Assembly (NCBI GenBank): GCA_016218415.1
Contig: JACRED010000020.1
Span: 52,900-116,899, forward strand
Direction of reading: 5' to 3'
DNA from: Nitrosomonadales bacterium
GTDB lineage: Bacteria; Pseudomonadota; Gammaproteobacteria; Burkholderiales; Gallionellaceae
Length of the DNA: 64,000 nucleotides
Shown here: positions 26,780-37,232 of the stretch, piece by piece
How the letters are laid out: each line of letters opens with the position of its first letter
Numbering within the stretch: position 1 is the first letter of the stretch
Program-made: the position numbers and the translations under genes
Notes under the pieces: model-generated
What the model saw: the letters and a program-made list of their open reading frames with translations, nothing else
Told to the model about the DNA's origin: nothing
Database searches by the model: none

Positions 26780-28912
26780 ATGCGGGATATTTTATTCGGG
26801 AAGGCAATGAACAAATTCTCAACCCTATTTTTGTTGTCGGCAGTGCTGACAATTCTTTCCGGGTGCGGTGATAGCACTTCCGCAAACAGCACAGGTACCA
26901 CAGGTACTACAGGTACTACAGGTACTACAGGTACTACAGGTACTACAGGTACCGCTGCGCCGAGTCTGACGATTTCGCTTGCCAACAACACGATTGCCAG
27001 CGGAGGTTCAACCACAGTAAGTGCGGCTGTGAAAGATGGGACTGGGGCAGCTGTCCCCAATGCTGTTGTGACATTTAGCACCAACACTGCAATGGCCTCC
27101 ATGACTCCCGCCAGCGGGACGGCTCTGACCAATGCGTCGGGTGTCGCCACAATCACATTGACTGGTGGGGCGGCAGCCGGCGCAACAACCATCACAGCAG
27201 ATGCACAAGTTGGTGCTACGGCAGTTACAGGATCGGTAGGCTATACCGTGGGTGCCGCTACTGTAACAATTTCTACTCCGGTCATTGGGGTTGCTACGTT
27301 GTCTGCGTTTGGTACGACAAGCGTAACAGTGACAATAAGCGGGACTAATTCTCAAACTATAGACTTTTCTTCCGTATGCGGCAGTACTGGTAAGGCAATA
27401 TTGTCAACTGGTGTAGCTACACAGGCCATCGCGGGGGTTCAGACAGCGGTAGCTTCATACAGAGATAACGGCTGCGCCACAACCGACACAATCACAGCAG
27501 CAGTAAGCGGGCTTTCGACCAGTTCTTCGGCTACTCTGGTTGTCACTCCACCCGTTATAGGTTCCATCCAGTATGTTTCATCCGTTCCTGACAATATTTC
27601 CTTGATGGGGACTGGAGGCATTGAAACATCTCAAGTAACTTTCAAGGTGGTTGATTCCGGCGGCAATCCGCTAGGAGGAAAACAAGTCAATTTCGGTTTG
27701 AGCACCACAGTAGGCGGGATTACCCTGACTCCTGGGGGCACGGCAACCTCCGATTCGAACGGTTTGGTTGTGACCAATGTAAACGCGGGCACTATAAGCA
27801 CCCCGGTACGTGTGACCGCGAGCACTTGTACCACTGCTAGCAGCCCATGCACCGGCACCACGCTGACAACTCAATCGAATCAGTTGTCAATCACCACCGG
27901 CATTCCGGATCAGTTCGGATTCTCATTGGCTGCAACTATCTCGAATATCGAAGGGCTCACTGTTGATGGAGAAACTTCGGTACTAACAGCGCGCTTGGCA
28001 GATCATTTCAAGAATCCCGTGCCTGACGGCACATCCGTAGTTTTCACTTCAGAAGCTGGATCGGTGGTTGGCACATGCACAACAAGTGGTAATGCGACAA
28101 ATGGCGCTGCATGTTCTTCCACGTATACCAGTCAAGGAACACGCCCTACCAACGGAAGGGCAACGGTGCTGGCATACACGGTGGGGGAAGAAACCTTTAC
28201 CGACATGAATGCCAGCGGCTGGGCGGACCTTACGCCAACAAACGAAATGATAGATCCCAACGGTTCGCCTACGGACCTGCCCGAAGCCTTTGTCGATTAC
28301 AACGAGAATGGCACGCGTGATGCCAGCGAACCGTATATCGATTTCAACATGGACGGTGCTTACAATCCCGCAGACTCAAAATTCAATGGGGTGCTGTGCG
28401 ATGACGTTACCGCCGGCAGAAGTGCCGCCGGGTCATGCAGTGCAAACCACACCCTGCACGTGAGACAGTCGCACGTAATGGTGCTGTCTGGTTCAGATGC
28501 CACCATTACCATTAACGGTGGTGCGGCCGTCGCGCTGCCTCCTTGTAGTGTTACTACGGGAATTACGGCACAGCAGTTCACGGTCACGGTCGTTGATCAG
28601 AACGGCAATGCGATGCCGGCGGGTTCAGAAATAAGATTTACAGCAGATAATGGCATTATCACATCACCGGTTAGCTATATAGTGCCGAATACTATTGGCT
28701 GTCGCACAGGGTATTCAGGTTGTCCTGCGTCTGCTGCGTCAACAACATTTGGAAATTATTCGGTCACGATGAAAAGTGATGCCACCTATACTCCATCAAC
28801 TCCCACTACTCCTGCGTCATGTACCAATACAACATCTAACGGATCAATATTCGTGACGGTGACTACGCCAAATCTAGTTAAAACAATTGTATCTGCGACC
28901 GTGACCGATTGA
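26780..28912 (+). CDS. Large Ig-like (Big_1/invasin-type) surface lipoprotein, function unknown
   Basis: 710 residues from ATG 26780 (GGGAG six bases upstream); ATG 26807 would give the neat signal MNKFSTLFLLSAVLTILSGC. Cys29 follows lipobox LSGC. Next is a Thr-Gly-Thr tract encoded by a nine-base tandem repeat, then Ig-like domains of the invasin type with VKDGTGAAVPNAVVTFSTN, VVDSGGNPLGGKQVNFGLS, ARLADHFKNPVPDGTSVVF and VVDQNGNAMPAGSEIRFTA. Around residue 510, DYNENGTRDASEP and DFNMDGAYNPADS look like calcium loops. It lies between pilQ and aroK, which normally adjoin, and ends at a strong terminator. A pilus-associated or adhesive role is only an inference from position. Confidence 0.8.
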   Translation: MRDILFGKAMNKFSTLFLLSAVLTILSGCGDSTSANSTGTTGTTGTTGTTGTTGTTGTAAPSLTISLANNTIASGGSTTVSAAVKDGTGAAVPNAVVTFSTNTAMASMTPASGTALTNASGVATITLTGGAAAGATTITADAQVGATAVTGSVGYTVGAATVTISTPVIGVATLSAFGTTSVTVTISGTNSQTIDFSSVCGSTGKAILSTGVATQAIAGVQTAVASYRDNGCATTDTITAAVSGLSTSSSATLVVTPPVIGSIQYVSSVPDNISLMGTGGIETSQVTFKVVDSGGNPLGGKQVNFGLSTTVGGITLTPGGTATSDSNGLVVTNVNAGTISTPVRVTASTCTTASSPCTGTTLTTQSNQLSITTGIPDQFGFSLAATISNIEGLTVDGETSVLTARLADHFKNPVPDGTSVVFTSEAGSVVGTCTTSGNATNGAACSSTYTSQGTRPTNGRATVLAYTVGEETFTDMNASGWADLTPTNEMIDPNGSPTDLPEAFVDYNENGTRDASEPYIDFNMDGAYNPADSKFNGVLCDDVTAGRSAAGSCSANHTLHVRQSHVMVLSGSDATITINGGAAVALPPCSVTTGITAQQFTVTVVDQNGNAMPAGSEIRFTADNGIITSPVSYIVPNTIGCRTGYSGCPASAASTTFGNYSVTMKSDATYTPSTPTTPASCTNTTSNGSIFVTVTTPNLVKTIVSATVTD
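26890..26953. repeat. Nine-base tandem repeat ACAGGTACT encoding Thr-Gly-Thr
   Basis: About seven units of ACAGGTACY lie just after the lipobox of the Ig-like lipoprotein. As the unit is a multiple of three, copy-number change would lengthen or shorten the tether between lipid anchor and domains without breaking the frame. Confidence 0.9.
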
Positions 28913-28949
28913 CGATTGCGGCACGACACGTCGTACGTTTTGCATATTG

Positions 28950-28986
28950 AAGGAAGGGCAGCCATCGGGGTTGCCCTTCCTTTTTA
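28950..28986 (+). terminator. Strong rho-independent terminator after the Ig-like lipoprotein
   Basis: AAGGAAGGGCAGCC pairs with GGTTGCCCTTCCTT around a short loop, one mismatch, and runs into a T-tract. It separates the pil region from aroK. Confidence 0.9.
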
Positions 28987-29101
28987 TTTGATTTGGAGAT
29001 TATTCCCGGTTGAAAATGAAGTGCTGCCTGGGCAGAGAGATGTAACCTTGGGTTGACAACAGCGCACCGCGTTTGAGGACGTATTTGTTTTATCGTTTAC
29101 A

Positions 29102-29731
29102 ATGTCCGACATGCAGAGCAACCTGAAAAATGAATGCGCAAATCATCGCCCGGAAGGCGGAGAAGCTGATAGCGTCCGAAAATTCCAGTCCGGCAACCTG
29201 ATCCTGGTGGGCATGATGGGCTCCGGCAAAACCACGATGGGCCGAACACTGGCCAAGCATCTGGGCAAGGTGTTCGTGGACAGCGACGAGGAAATCACCA
29301 AGCGTACCGGCGTGACGATCCCGCACATATTCGATATTGAGGGTGAAGCCGGATTCCGACAGCGCGAGACGGGCGCCATCCGCGAGCTGGTCGGGCGTGA
29401 CAATATGGTACTGGCAACCGGTGGAGGGGTCGTGTTGTCAGAACAGAATCGCGAGTTATTGCAACATAACGGTATCGTCATTTACCTGAAGGCGAGCGTC
29501 CACGATTTATGGCAGCGTACCCGGCATGATCGCAATCGCCCGTTGTTGCAAACCGCCGATCCGCATGCCAAATTGAAGAACTTGCTGGTGCAGCGCGACC
29601 CGCTTTACCAGCAAGTATCGGACATCGTGATGCACAGCGGCAAACAAAGCGCGCATGCGCTGATGCTGCAGTTAGTCGAAGAAATCGAGACTTTCAGAAA
29701 ATCTGGCCAATTAATGATGAGCGGAACATGA
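29102..29731 (+). CDS. aroK: Shikimate kinase AroK
   Basis: 209 residues. Walker [10 protein letters not shown] (residues 37-45), VDSDEEI for shikimate binding, GEAGFRQRE and TGGGVV are present. It phosphorylates shikimate at C3. The N-terminus has about 30 residues before the first strand, longer than enterobacterial AroK; ATG at 29111 or 29129 are alternative starts. TTGACA at 29053-29058 may be a -35 element, but no convincing -10 is at the right distance. Overlaps aroB by ATGA. Confidence 0.94.
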   Translation: MSDMQSNLKNECANHRPEGGEADSVRKFQSGNLILVGMMGSGKTTMGRTLAKHLGKVFVDSDEEITKRTGVTIPHIFDIEGEAGFRQRETGAIRELVGRDNMVLATGGGVVLSEQNRELLQHNGIVIYLKASVHDLWQRTRHDRNRPLLQTADPHAKLKNLLVQRDPLYQQVSDIVMHSGKQSAHALMLQLVEEIETFRKSGQLMMSGT

Positions 29732-30816
29732 TGCAAATACTCACGGTAGGTCTGGGAGAACGCAGCTACCCTATCCACATCGGCAGCGGACTGCTCAGCC
29801 AGCCCGAATTGTTGATTAACCACCTGCCGCGCAAACGCGCCGCCATTGTTTCCAATATCACGGTCGCGCCGCTGTACCTGGAAAAGTTGCAGCACACCCT
29901 GCAAGAGATAGGTGTCAGCAGCGTGCCGATCATTTTGCCGGATGGTGAAGAGTACAAAGATAGCGACACACTGAATTCGATTTACGATGCGCTGCTGACC
30001 CATCGCTGCGAACGCAGTACGCCACTGATCGCGCTGGGCGGCGGCGTGGTCGGCGATATGACCGGCTATGCTGCCGCAACATATCTGCGCGGGGTGCCGT
30101 TCATCCAGATACCGACCACTTTGCTTGCGCAAGTCGATTCATCGGTGGGCGGCAAGACCGGCATCAACCATCCGCTGGGCAAGAACATGATAGGCGCGTT
30201 CTATCAGCCGCAACTGGTGCTGGCGGATACCGACACGCTGAATACCCTGCCGGACAACGAACTGTCCGCGGGCCTCGCCGAAGTCATCAAGTACGGCCTG
30301 ATCCGCGACCTGCCGTTCCTTGAGTGGCTGGAGCAGAATATCGAAAAGCTGCTGGCGCGCGACACCGCCGCGCTGCAATATGCGATCGCGCGCAGTTGCC
30401 GGAACAAGGCGGACGTCGTGGCGGCAGACGAGCGCGAGAGCGGCGAACGCGCGCTGTTGAATCTGGGACACACCTTCGGTCATGCGATCGAATCCGGCAT
30501 GGGTTACGGCAACTGGCTGCACGGCGAAGGTGTTGCGGCGGGCACCATCATGGCGGCGGATTTGTCGCAACGCCTGGGCTGGATCGGCGTGCAGGACGTG
30601 GCGCGGGTCCGCAAGCTGTTCGAGCGCGCCGGGCTGCCGGTGGTCGCGCCCGATCTGGGCGTGGAGAAATATCTCGATCTGATGGGCATGGACAAGAAGG
30701 TCGAGGGCGGCAAGATACGTTTCGTGCTGCTCAAGGAAATCGGGCGCGCTGTGGTTTACGGCGATGCGCCTGCGGAGCTGTTGCGGCAGACGCTGCAGGC
30801 GTGCGCGCATGACTGA
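29728..30816 (+). CDS. aroB: 3-dehydroquinate synthase AroB
   Basis: 362 residues. The NAD-binding loop [34 protein letters not shown], and the metal ligands in [22 protein letters not shown] and HGEGVAAG are all recognisable. It cyclises DAHP to dehydroquinate. Two adjacent ATGs (29728, 29731) both fit; the first overlaps the aroK stop. The end overlaps dgt by eight bases. Confidence 0.96.
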   Translation: MMQILTVGLGERSYPIHIGSGLLSQPELLINHLPRKRAAIVSNITVAPLYLEKLQHTLQEIGVSSVPIILPDGEEYKDSDTLNSIYDALLTHRCERSTPLIALGGGVVGDMTGYAAATYLRGVPFIQIPTTLLAQVDSSVGGKTGINHPLGKNMIGAFYQPQLVLADTDTLNTLPDNELSAGLAEVIKYGLIRDLPFLEWLEQNIEKLLARDTAALQYAIARSCRNKADVVAADERESGERALLNLGHTFGHAIESGMGYGNWLHGEGVAAGTIMAADLSQRLGWIGVQDVARVRKLFERAGLPVVAPDLGVEKYLDLMGMDKKVEGGKIRFVLLKEIGRAVVYGDAPAELLRQTLQACAHD

Positions 30817-31933
30817 CCTTGCGCCTTATGCCGTCTCCGAGCGCAACTCGCGCGGCAGAAAGATCGCGGAAGCGGCGCCGGCGGGCCGCAGCGAATTCCA
30901 GCGCGACCGCGACCGCATCATCCATTCCGGCGCGTTCCGCCGCCTTGAATACAAGACCCAGGTATTCGTGAATCACGAGGGCGACCTGTTCCGCACCCGG
31001 CTCACCCACAGTATTGAAGTCGCGCAGATCGCGCGCTCCATCGCGCGACGCCTGCGTCTGAACGAAGATCTCGCCGAGGCGATCTCGCTGGCGCATGATC
31101 TGGGGCACACGCCGTTCGGCCATGCCGGACAGGACGCGCTGAATGCCTGCATGAAAGCCTATGGCGGATTCGAGCACAACCTGCAATCGCTGCGCGTGGT
31201 GGACATGCTCGAAGAGCGCTATGCCGCATTCGACGGGTTGAATCTGACCTTCGAAACCCGCGAGGGCATCCTCAAGCATTGCTCGACAGAAAATGCAAAG
31301 CAACTCGGCGAGTTGGGCGAGCGTTTCATCAGCAATCGGCGCCCTTCGCTGGAAGCGCAGATCGCCAATCTGGCCGACGAGATCGCCTACAACAATCACG
31401 ATGTGGACGATGGTCTGCGTTCCGGCCTGATCACGCTGGATCAGTTTGAAGCGGTGCCGCTGGTGGCGGCGCATTTGCACGAAGTGCGCCGCGCCCATCC
31501 CGATCTGCCCGAGCGGCGCGTGGTGCATGAAACGGTGCGGCGCATGATCAACACGCTGGTGACCGATCTGATCCGGCAGAGCGAGCGCAACATCGCTGCG
31601 CAGGGACTCACCTCGCTGGAAGAAGTGCGCAATGCCCCGGCGCTGATTGCCTACAGCCCGGAGATGAACGAGCAGCAGCGCGCACTGAAGAACTTCTTGC
31701 GCACCCATTTGTACCGGCACTACAAGGTGTTGCGCATGAGCGCCAAGGCGCAGCGCATCGTCAGCGACCTGTTCGGCATATTCATGGCGGATAGCCGTTT
31801 GTTGCCCCCCCAATTCCAGAGTCTTGCCGAGCAAGACCGCGCCCGCGCGGTCGCCGACTATATCGCCGGCATGACCGACCGTTATGCGATCCGCGAGCAT
31901 CGCCGTATCTTTGCAGTGGAGGAAGTGGTGTAG
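30809..31933 (+). CDS. dgt: Deoxyguanosinetriphosphate triphosphohydrolase-like protein
   Basis: 374 residues from ATG 30809, which gives [17 protein letters not shown]; a more upstream frame start at 30764 lies inside aroB and is arginine-rich. The HD domain is seen in [31 protein letters not shown] and the distal [15 protein letters not shown]. Family members hydrolyse dNTPs to deoxynucleosides and triphosphate; specificity cannot be read here. The order aroK-aroB-dgt is common in betaproteobacteria. Confidence 0.92.
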   Translation: MTDLAPYAVSERNSRGRKIAEAAPAGRSEFQRDRDRIIHSGAFRRLEYKTQVFVNHEGDLFRTRLTHSIEVAQIARSIARRLRLNEDLAEAISLAHDLGHTPFGHAGQDALNACMKAYGGFEHNLQSLRVVDMLEERYAAFDGLNLTFETREGILKHCSTENAKQLGELGERFISNRRPSLEAQIANLADEIAYNNHDVDDGLRSGLITLDQFEAVPLVAAHLHEVRRAHPDLPERRVVHETVRRMINTLVTDLIRQSERNIAAQGLTSLEEVRNAPALIAYSPEMNEQQRALKNFLRTHLYRHYKVLRMSAKAQRIVSDLFGIFMADSRLLPPQFQSLAEQDRARAVADYIAGMTDRYAIREHRRIFAVEEVV

Positions 31934-32020
31934 TGCAGGGTCGCAGGTATTGCGCCGACAGGCTAACCTGTCCGGGCCCGGGGGGTACGGGGAGAATGGC
32001 AAAACCAAGGGAGGGTGGCA

Positions 32021-33259
32021 ATGCAGCAGAGAATATTATCCGTTCCGCAATTGCTCAATGGCGACCCGCGCCGACGCCTGGTAGCGAAGCTCAAAGCCCG
32101 CCCGCCAGAAGTGGCGGCCGCGTTGCTTGCGAAGACCGAAGCACGGCTCTCCTGCGAGGCGCTCGCTGATCTGAATCCTTCATTCGCCCAGTCTATTCTG
32201 GCAGCGTTGCCTGAAGCGCGACGCCGGGCGATCATTCAATGTGCCTCGGCGGAGCGGGCGTGCCAGTGGGAACGCAACCAGTCGTTCGAGAAAGGCAGCA
32301 TCGGGCGTTTCATGGAACCGGCGTACGCGATGTTCCATCCCGGCATGACGGTGGACGACGCAATCGAAAAGCTGCGTGTGCTGGTCAAGACAGTGTTCGT
32401 CACTTACGGCTATGTGACGGATGATAATGGCAAGCTGCTGGGTCTGGTCACGATGCGCGACCTGCTGTTTGCGGAAAGACAGGCAAGGCTCGCCGACATC
32501 ATGCTGCGCGAAGTGTTCGTCCTCCGGCCGGGTATGGCCGTGTCGGAAGCGATGAAACTTTCGCTCAGCCGCCATTTCCCGGTCTATCCGGTATGCGACG
32601 AGAACGGGAAGCTGTTGGGGCTGGTGCGCGGACAGGCGATTTTCGAGGCCGAGGCCTTCGAGATCACCGCTCAGCCCGGCAGCATGGTCGGTGTAGACAA
32701 GGAGGAACGCGTCTCGACACCGATGGTGCGCAGCTTCATGTTCCGTCATCCGTGGTTGCAGCTTAACCTGTTGACCGCTTTTCTGGCGGGCGGTGTGGTG
32801 GCGATCTTTCAGGGAACGATAGACCAGCTGGTGATACTCGCGATGTTCCTCCCGGTGCTGGCAGGACAGTCCGGCAACACGGGGTGCCAGGCGCTGGCGG
32901 TGACGCTGCGCGGCATCACGCTGGGGGAGATCACCAACGGCGATGCGCGCAGGCTGGTCGCCAAGGAGGGATTGCTGGGCGCGATGAATGGCGCGCCGGT
33001 CGGCATCATCACCGGTATCGCGATGTACATCATTGCGACCGCGCAACACTCTGCACATGCACTGGTGCTGGCACTGGTGGTCTTTCTGGCGATGGTCGGC
33101 GCCTGTACCATCAGCGGCATCTGCGGCGCGCTGGTTCCGCTCGCGCTCAAGCGTTTCGGTACCGATCCTGCGACCGCATCGAGCATCTTTCTGACCACCG
33201 CCACCGATGTCGTGAGCATGGGCATGTTGCTCGGCCTGGCGACGATGCTGGTAATTTGA
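32021..33259 (+). CDS. mgtE: MgtE-family magnesium transporter
   Basis: 412 residues. GGGAGGG lies six bases before ATG 32021; GTG at 32015 is an alternative. A helical N-domain (1-95), two CBS domains (about 98-215; MEPAYAMFHPGMTVDDAIEKL, VFVLRPGMAVSEAMKL) and five C-terminal transmembrane helices (about 240-412) with PVLAGQSGNTGCQAL, the pore signature. MgtE is a dimeric Mg2+ channel gated by Mg2+ binding in the cytoplasmic domains. No M-box-type leader is seen; a small GACAGG/CCTGTC hairpin lies at 31957-31972. Confidence 0.92.
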   Translation: MQQRILSVPQLLNGDPRRRLVAKLKARPPEVAAALLAKTEARLSCEALADLNPSFAQSILAALPEARRRAIIQCASAERACQWERNQSFEKGSIGRFMEPAYAMFHPGMTVDDAIEKLRVLVKTVFVTYGYVTDDNGKLLGLVTMRDLLFAERQARLADIMLREVFVLRPGMAVSEAMKLSLSRHFPVYPVCDENGKLLGLVRGQAIFEAEAFEITAQPGSMVGVDKEERVSTPMVRSFMFRHPWLQLNLLTAFLAGGVVAIFQGTIDQLVILAMFLPVLAGQSGNTGCQALAVTLRGITLGEITNGDARRLVAKEGLLGAMNGAPVGIITGIAMYIIATAQHSAHALVLALVVFLAMVGACTISGICGALVPLALKRFGTDPATASSIFLTTATDVVSMGMLLGLATMLVI

Positions 33260-33408
33260 AGCGGAAGACTGAAAGAGGGAAATTGCAAGGTGACGTAGCC
33301 TGGTTCTGGCGTTGCTTTTCACACGGAGGCATCTACAATGTGCCTATCAAGATACCCAAGGGTAATTTGCCGGGATGATCATCCATCCCGGACGCGGAGA
33401 AATAATCG

Positions 33409-33933
33409 ATGACGCTTTTATTGAAACAGCTGTTTGCGCTGATCAACCTGCTTAATTCCGATACCGGCACCAACCAGATCGCGGCGGGGTTCGCGTGCGG
33501 TCTGATACTCGGCTTTGCGCCTATGCTGTCGTTGCAGGCGCTGCTGGTGTTCGTCTGCCTGTTCCTGTTCCGTATCCAGGTCGGCGCGGCGCTGGTGTCG
33601 GCTTTTTTCTTTGCTTTCGTCGCCTGGCTGTTCGATCCCGTTTCCGACAGGGTGGGTGCCGCGATTCTTGAAACAGAAGCGTTGCGGCCCATGTTCACCG
33701 CGATGTACAACATGCCGCTGGTTCCGCTGACGCGCTTCTACAACAGCATCACGATGGGGGCCGGGGTGGTGAGCCTGCTGCTGGCGCCGCTGGTGTTCTT
33801 CGGCAGCAAACGCCTGATTCTGGTTTATCGCGCCACTGTCGTCGCGCGGTTCAAGAGCAGTCGCTGGTGGAAGATGTGGACCGGCACCGTGTTTTTCAAA
33901 TGGTATGCGACCTATGACAAACTCCGTGGATAA
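33409..33933 (+). CDS. TIGR03546-family membrane protein
   Basis: 174 residues with two strong hydrophobic segments (about 24-70) and a third near 115-135. IAAGFACGLILGFAPMLSLQALL is the DUF2062-like start of the family. The next gene encodes the TIGR03545 partner, and the two overlap by 29 bases; the pair is known from several proteobacteria but has no assigned function. GGAG lies nine bases before ATG. A hairpin (CCGGGATG/CATCCCGG) precedes it. Confidence 0.82.
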   Translation: MTLLLKQLFALINLLNSDTGTNQIAAGFACGLILGFAPMLSLQALLVFVCLFLFRIQVGAALVSAFFFAFVAWLFDPVSDRVGAAILETEALRPMFTAMYNMPLVPLTRFYNSITMGAGVVSLLLAPLVFFGSKRLILVYRATVVARFKSSRWWKMWTGTVFFKWYATYDKLRG

Positions 33934-35836
33934 GGCTGCTTCCGCGGCGCAGCCGGCACCGAAAAAGCAGGGGCCGATCCGCTTCGAGGCGATTATCCCA
34001 TTGGCGATCATCGCGGCTCTGGTCGCGCTCTATTTCATGCTGTTCTTCGATGCGCATCTGCGGCGCGGTCTCGAATACGTTGCGACGCAGGCAAACGGGG
34101 CCGAGGTGAACATCGGCAAGCTGGATACCAGCGTGTGGAAAGCATCGGTGGTGGTCGGCGAAATCGAGATGACGAATCCCGAACTGCCCGCCCGCAACCG
34201 CTTGCAGGTTGGCACCGTCACCTTTCGCATGTTGTGGGATGCGCTGCTGCGCGGCAAGATCCTGATAGACGAGGCATCCATTGTCGATGTGCAGGTCGAC
34301 ACGCTGCGCAAAAAGGCCGGAAGGGTGTTGCCGGTCGAGAAGCCCAGGGAGGGAGAGGGCTTTAGCGACAAGGTGCTGGCGCAGTTGCAGGAAGAATTCT
34401 CCGGGAATGTGCTGGGCGATCTGGCCGCGATCGCGGCCGGAGCGGATCCCGGCAAGCAATTGGCATCGATGGGGGTTGACCTCAAAAGCGGGGCATATCT
34501 GGACGGGCTGCAGAAGTCGCTGGAAGAAAAGAAACAGCAGTGGCAATCCCGCATGGCGGCCATGCCCGGGACTGAGGATTTTTCCGCGCTGCAGCGCCGA
34601 CTGGCCAGTGTGAAGCTGGATAACCTGCAGGATGTTGCCCAGCTCCAGGCCTCGCTGCGGGAGCTTGATGCGATCCGCAGCGATTTCGAAGCGAAGACGA
34701 AGACGCTGCGCGAAGCCGGTGCGGCGCTCACCGGCGATCTGGACGCATTCAAAGGCTCGTATTCCGAGCTGGATAAAATCGTGAAAGAGGATGTGCGCAG
34801 CATGCAGGCGCAGATGCATTTGCCCGCGCTGGATGTCAGGACCTTGTCGCGCGCGCTGTTCGGCATGGATGTGCTGGGCAAGATGCAGCAGGCGCGCGGT
34901 TATATGGATCAGGCGCGCAGCTACATGCCGGAGAAGAGCGAAAAAAAGCAGGCGGTTGCCGCGCCGGAGAGGAGGAGAGGGCGCAATTATGCGTTCGGTA
35001 AACCCAACAGCTATCCGCGCTTCTGGCTGCGCAAGGCGCTGATCAGTTCGCGGCTGTCAGGAAGCGATCTTTCCGGTCAGATACTCGACGCGAGTACCGA
35101 TCCCTCCATGACAGGGCGTCCTCTGGTGGCGACGATCAAGGGCAACTTCCCGCAGCAGGGTATCTCCGGCATCAAGGCGGAGCTGGTGATCGATCACACC
35201 ACGTCGGTACCGGTCGAGCGCATGGTGATGGAAGTGGGGCGATACGGGGTGGCAGGGCGCGCGCTGGTTAACAGCCCGAATGTCGGTCTGGGATTTTCCA
35301 AGGCCGAAGGCGCGGTGAAATTCACCGCCGAGCTGCGCGAGGATAATGTCGATGTGCGCCTGAACAACCGGTTCACCAAGGTATCGCTTGAGACCCGAGC
35401 GCAGTCCGAAGTGGTGCGCGAGATGATCAATGCCTCCGTGATCGGTCTCGACACGGTCAATCTCGATGCGCATGTGACCGGAACCTGGGCCAGGCTGGAC
35501 TGGCAACTCTCCACCAATCTCGCCGCAGAGCTGGAGCGCGGGATGCGCCGCTACCTGCAGGGCAAGATGGACGAAGCCAGGGCGCGCATCGAAACCATGG
35601 TGAACGGCAGGATAGCCGGGCAACGCAAGCAGCTGCAGGCGCGGCAGGGCGAGATCGAGGCCTCGTTGAAATCCGCACTGGCCGAGCGCCAGGCACAGAT
35701 CGACAAGGTGCGCGCCGAGCTGGATGGCGCGCGCAACAAGCTGGAAGAGCGCAAGAAGGCCTTGCTGGGCGCGCAGCAGCAGAAGCTCAAACAGGGAACG
35801 GACAAGCTGCTCGATAATTTGCGCAAGAAATTCTAG
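33905..35836 (+). CDS. TIGR03545-family protein with N-terminal anchor and coiled coil
   Basis: 643 residues (ATG 33914 is a possible start three codons later). A single transmembrane helix (about 28-48, IIPLAIIAALVALYFMLFF) is followed by an AsmA-like beta region (VNIGKLDTSVWKASVVVGEIEM), helices, and a C-terminal coiled coil from about residue 540 rich in Glu, Lys, Gln. Such proteins are membrane-anchored with a large periplasmic part. Partner of the upstream TIGR03546 gene; function unknown. Confidence 0.8.
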   Translation: MRPMTNSVDKAASAAQPAPKKQGPIRFEAIIPLAIIAALVALYFMLFFDAHLRRGLEYVATQANGAEVNIGKLDTSVWKASVVVGEIEMTNPELPARNRLQVGTVTFRMLWDALLRGKILIDEASIVDVQVDTLRKKAGRVLPVEKPREGEGFSDKVLAQLQEEFSGNVLGDLAAIAAGADPGKQLASMGVDLKSGAYLDGLQKSLEEKKQQWQSRMAAMPGTEDFSALQRRLASVKLDNLQDVAQLQASLRELDAIRSDFEAKTKTLREAGAALTGDLDAFKGSYSELDKIVKEDVRSMQAQMHLPALDVRTLSRALFGMDVLGKMQQARGYMDQARSYMPEKSEKKQAVAAPERRRGRNYAFGKPNSYPRFWLRKALISSRLSGSDLSGQILDASTDPSMTGRPLVATIKGNFPQQGISGIKAELVIDHTTSVPVERMVMEVGRYGVAGRALVNSPNVGLGFSKAEGAVKFTAELREDNVDVRLNNRFTKVSLETRAQSEVVREMINASVIGLDTVNLDAHVTGTWARLDWQLSTNLAAELERGMRRYLQGKMDEARARIETMVNGRIAGQRKQLQARQGEIEASLKSALAERQAQIDKVRAELDGARNKLEERKKALLGAQQQKLKQGTDKLLDNLRKKF

Positions 35837-37134
35837 CTGCGCGTGGTTCCGGCAGATGTGTTTTGCGCGCGCAACGGGAGCATCAGCGCGAGAGCGGTGA
35901 AGCCGAGATAAACGAGGTAGCTGGCCAGATAGAGCAGCGCGGTCCGCTCCAGAGTCATCCCGTCGGCGAACAGCCACAGCAACAGCGCATACAGCGGCAG
36001 CGACAGGACTTCCGACGCGACGATGAGCTTGGTGCGGTGCGCGGCATACAGCCCGAACAGGAACACCCAGGAGGCGATGCGCACCCAGCTGCCCAGCATG
36101 AACAGCGCGGCAGTCTCATCGCTGACCATGAAGCGTGCATCGTACAAAGCTGCCAGCATGGCGCGCTGGTTCAGGTAGATCAGCAACAGCAAACATGCCG
36201 ACGGAATCAGCACCATTACGGCGGTCCGCGTCATCTCGCAGTTGAATTGCCCCGAGCCGCGTGTGCTGCTCAGGCGCGGCAGGAACACCAGCGACAACAC
36301 GCCGGCTGCTGTCGCGGTCACCCATTCGGTGGAGCGCCATAGCGCCTGGATGAATCCCACTTCATCCCAGGAGAGCGTGCCGGACAACATGCCGCGCACC
36401 AGCAGCACCGAGACCGGACTCATGATGCCGATAGCCAGACCAACCGGCACGAACTTCACCAGCGCGTCGAAATATTCCTTGCGCTCGCTTGCCGGAGCGC
36501 GGTCGCCCGACAGCTTCCCCAAATATCTCCAGATCGAGCCGCCGATCAGCAACAGCGCCAGACACTGGGTCAGCATCAGCCCGCGCAAGGACATGCCGAG
36601 CCACGCGCCTGCCGCGGCCAGCAGCAATACCGAACTGGTCAGCAGCGCCAGCCCCAGCATGCGCTGTTGCCGGTGTTTGCCCAGCCAGTAAGCGCTGAGC
36701 GTGGCGGGAACGACCATGATGCAACCCGACAACGCTGCATACCAGAACAGATCCGCGTCGAGCTCCCCGCCGGTGAGCCAGTGCCCCAGCAGCGGAGCGA
36801 ACAGCGCCGCTGCCAGCGAGGAGGCCAGCCCCAGCCTGAGCGCCTCGCGCAGCAGGCCGCGTTCGGCGCGAGGTCCGCCTGCCTGTGAAATCAGCACCGT
36901 CAATCCCTGCAATACTCCGGTTAGTGCCACCGTGCTGACCAGTTCAACCACCGACTGCAACTGCGCCCACAACGCGACCACAGCAGGGCCGCCGGTTAAT
37001 GCCAGCGCCTTGTCCAGCCCGGCTCTTCCCAGCAGGTCGATCAGGATGATGGCGAACGCGGCCAGTACGCTTTGGATGGAAGTCAAGGCGGTCCCTTGTT
37101 CGTTCTGTTCGGATTTAATTTCAAGGATTGGCAT
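35833..37134 (-). CDS. MOP-superfamily flippase (Wzx-like polysaccharide exporter)
   Basis: 433 residues, almost all hydrophobic, with about twelve predicted transmembrane helices. GGPAVVALWAQLQSVVELV and the paired helical bundles resemble O-antigen flippases such as WzxE rather than drug-efflux MATE proteins. It would move lipid-linked sugars across the inner membrane. No glycosyltransferases adjoin it. The stop overlaps the end of the convergent TIGR03545 gene by four bases. A palindromic repeat lies just before the start. Confidence 0.72.
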   Translation of the reverse strand: MPILEIKSEQNEQGTALTSIQSVLAAFAIILIDLLGRAGLDKALALTGGPAVVALWAQLQSVVELVSTVALTGVLQGLTVLISQAGGPRAERGLLREALRLGLASSLAAALFAPLLGHWLTGGELDADLFWYAALSGCIMVVPATLSAYWLGKHRQQRMLGLALLTSSVLLLAAAGAWLGMSLRGLMLTQCLALLLIGGSIWRYLGKLSGDRAPASERKEYFDALVKFVPVGLAIGIMSPVSVLLVRGMLSGTLSWDEVGFIQALWRSTEWVTATAAGVLSLVFLPRLSSTRGSGQFNCEMTRTAVMVLIPSACLLLLIYLNQRAMLAALYDARFMVSDETAALFMLGSWVRIASWVFLFGLYAAHRTKLIVASEVLSLPLYALLLWLFADGMTLERTALLYLASYLVYLGFTALALMLPLRAQNTSAGTTRS

Positions 37135-37138
37135 CCCG

Positions 37139-37210
37139 GTAGGGCGCGATTTATCGCGCCCTTAATTACGATACAAGAATAAAACAGGGCGCGATAAATC
37201 GCGCCCCTAC
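37139..37210. repeat. Double palindromic repeat with GTAG/CTAC ends
   Basis: GTAGGGCGCGATTTATCGCG at the left and its inverse at the right each are themselves palindromic (GGGCGCGAT..ATCGCGCCC), separated by about 26 AT-rich bases. Same family as 287-344. Confidence 0.85.
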
Positions 37211-37232
37211 GATAATACCCTTGCTGACGAAA

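Noticed and set aside
31934..32020. Magnesium riboswitch (M-box) before mgtE
   Set aside because: The 87-base gap is too short and holds only a six-base hairpin.
33895..34881. Overlapping minus-strand frames of about 280-300 codons
   Set aside because: Antisense to the TIGR03545 gene; serine- or glutamine-rich shadows without recognisable domains.
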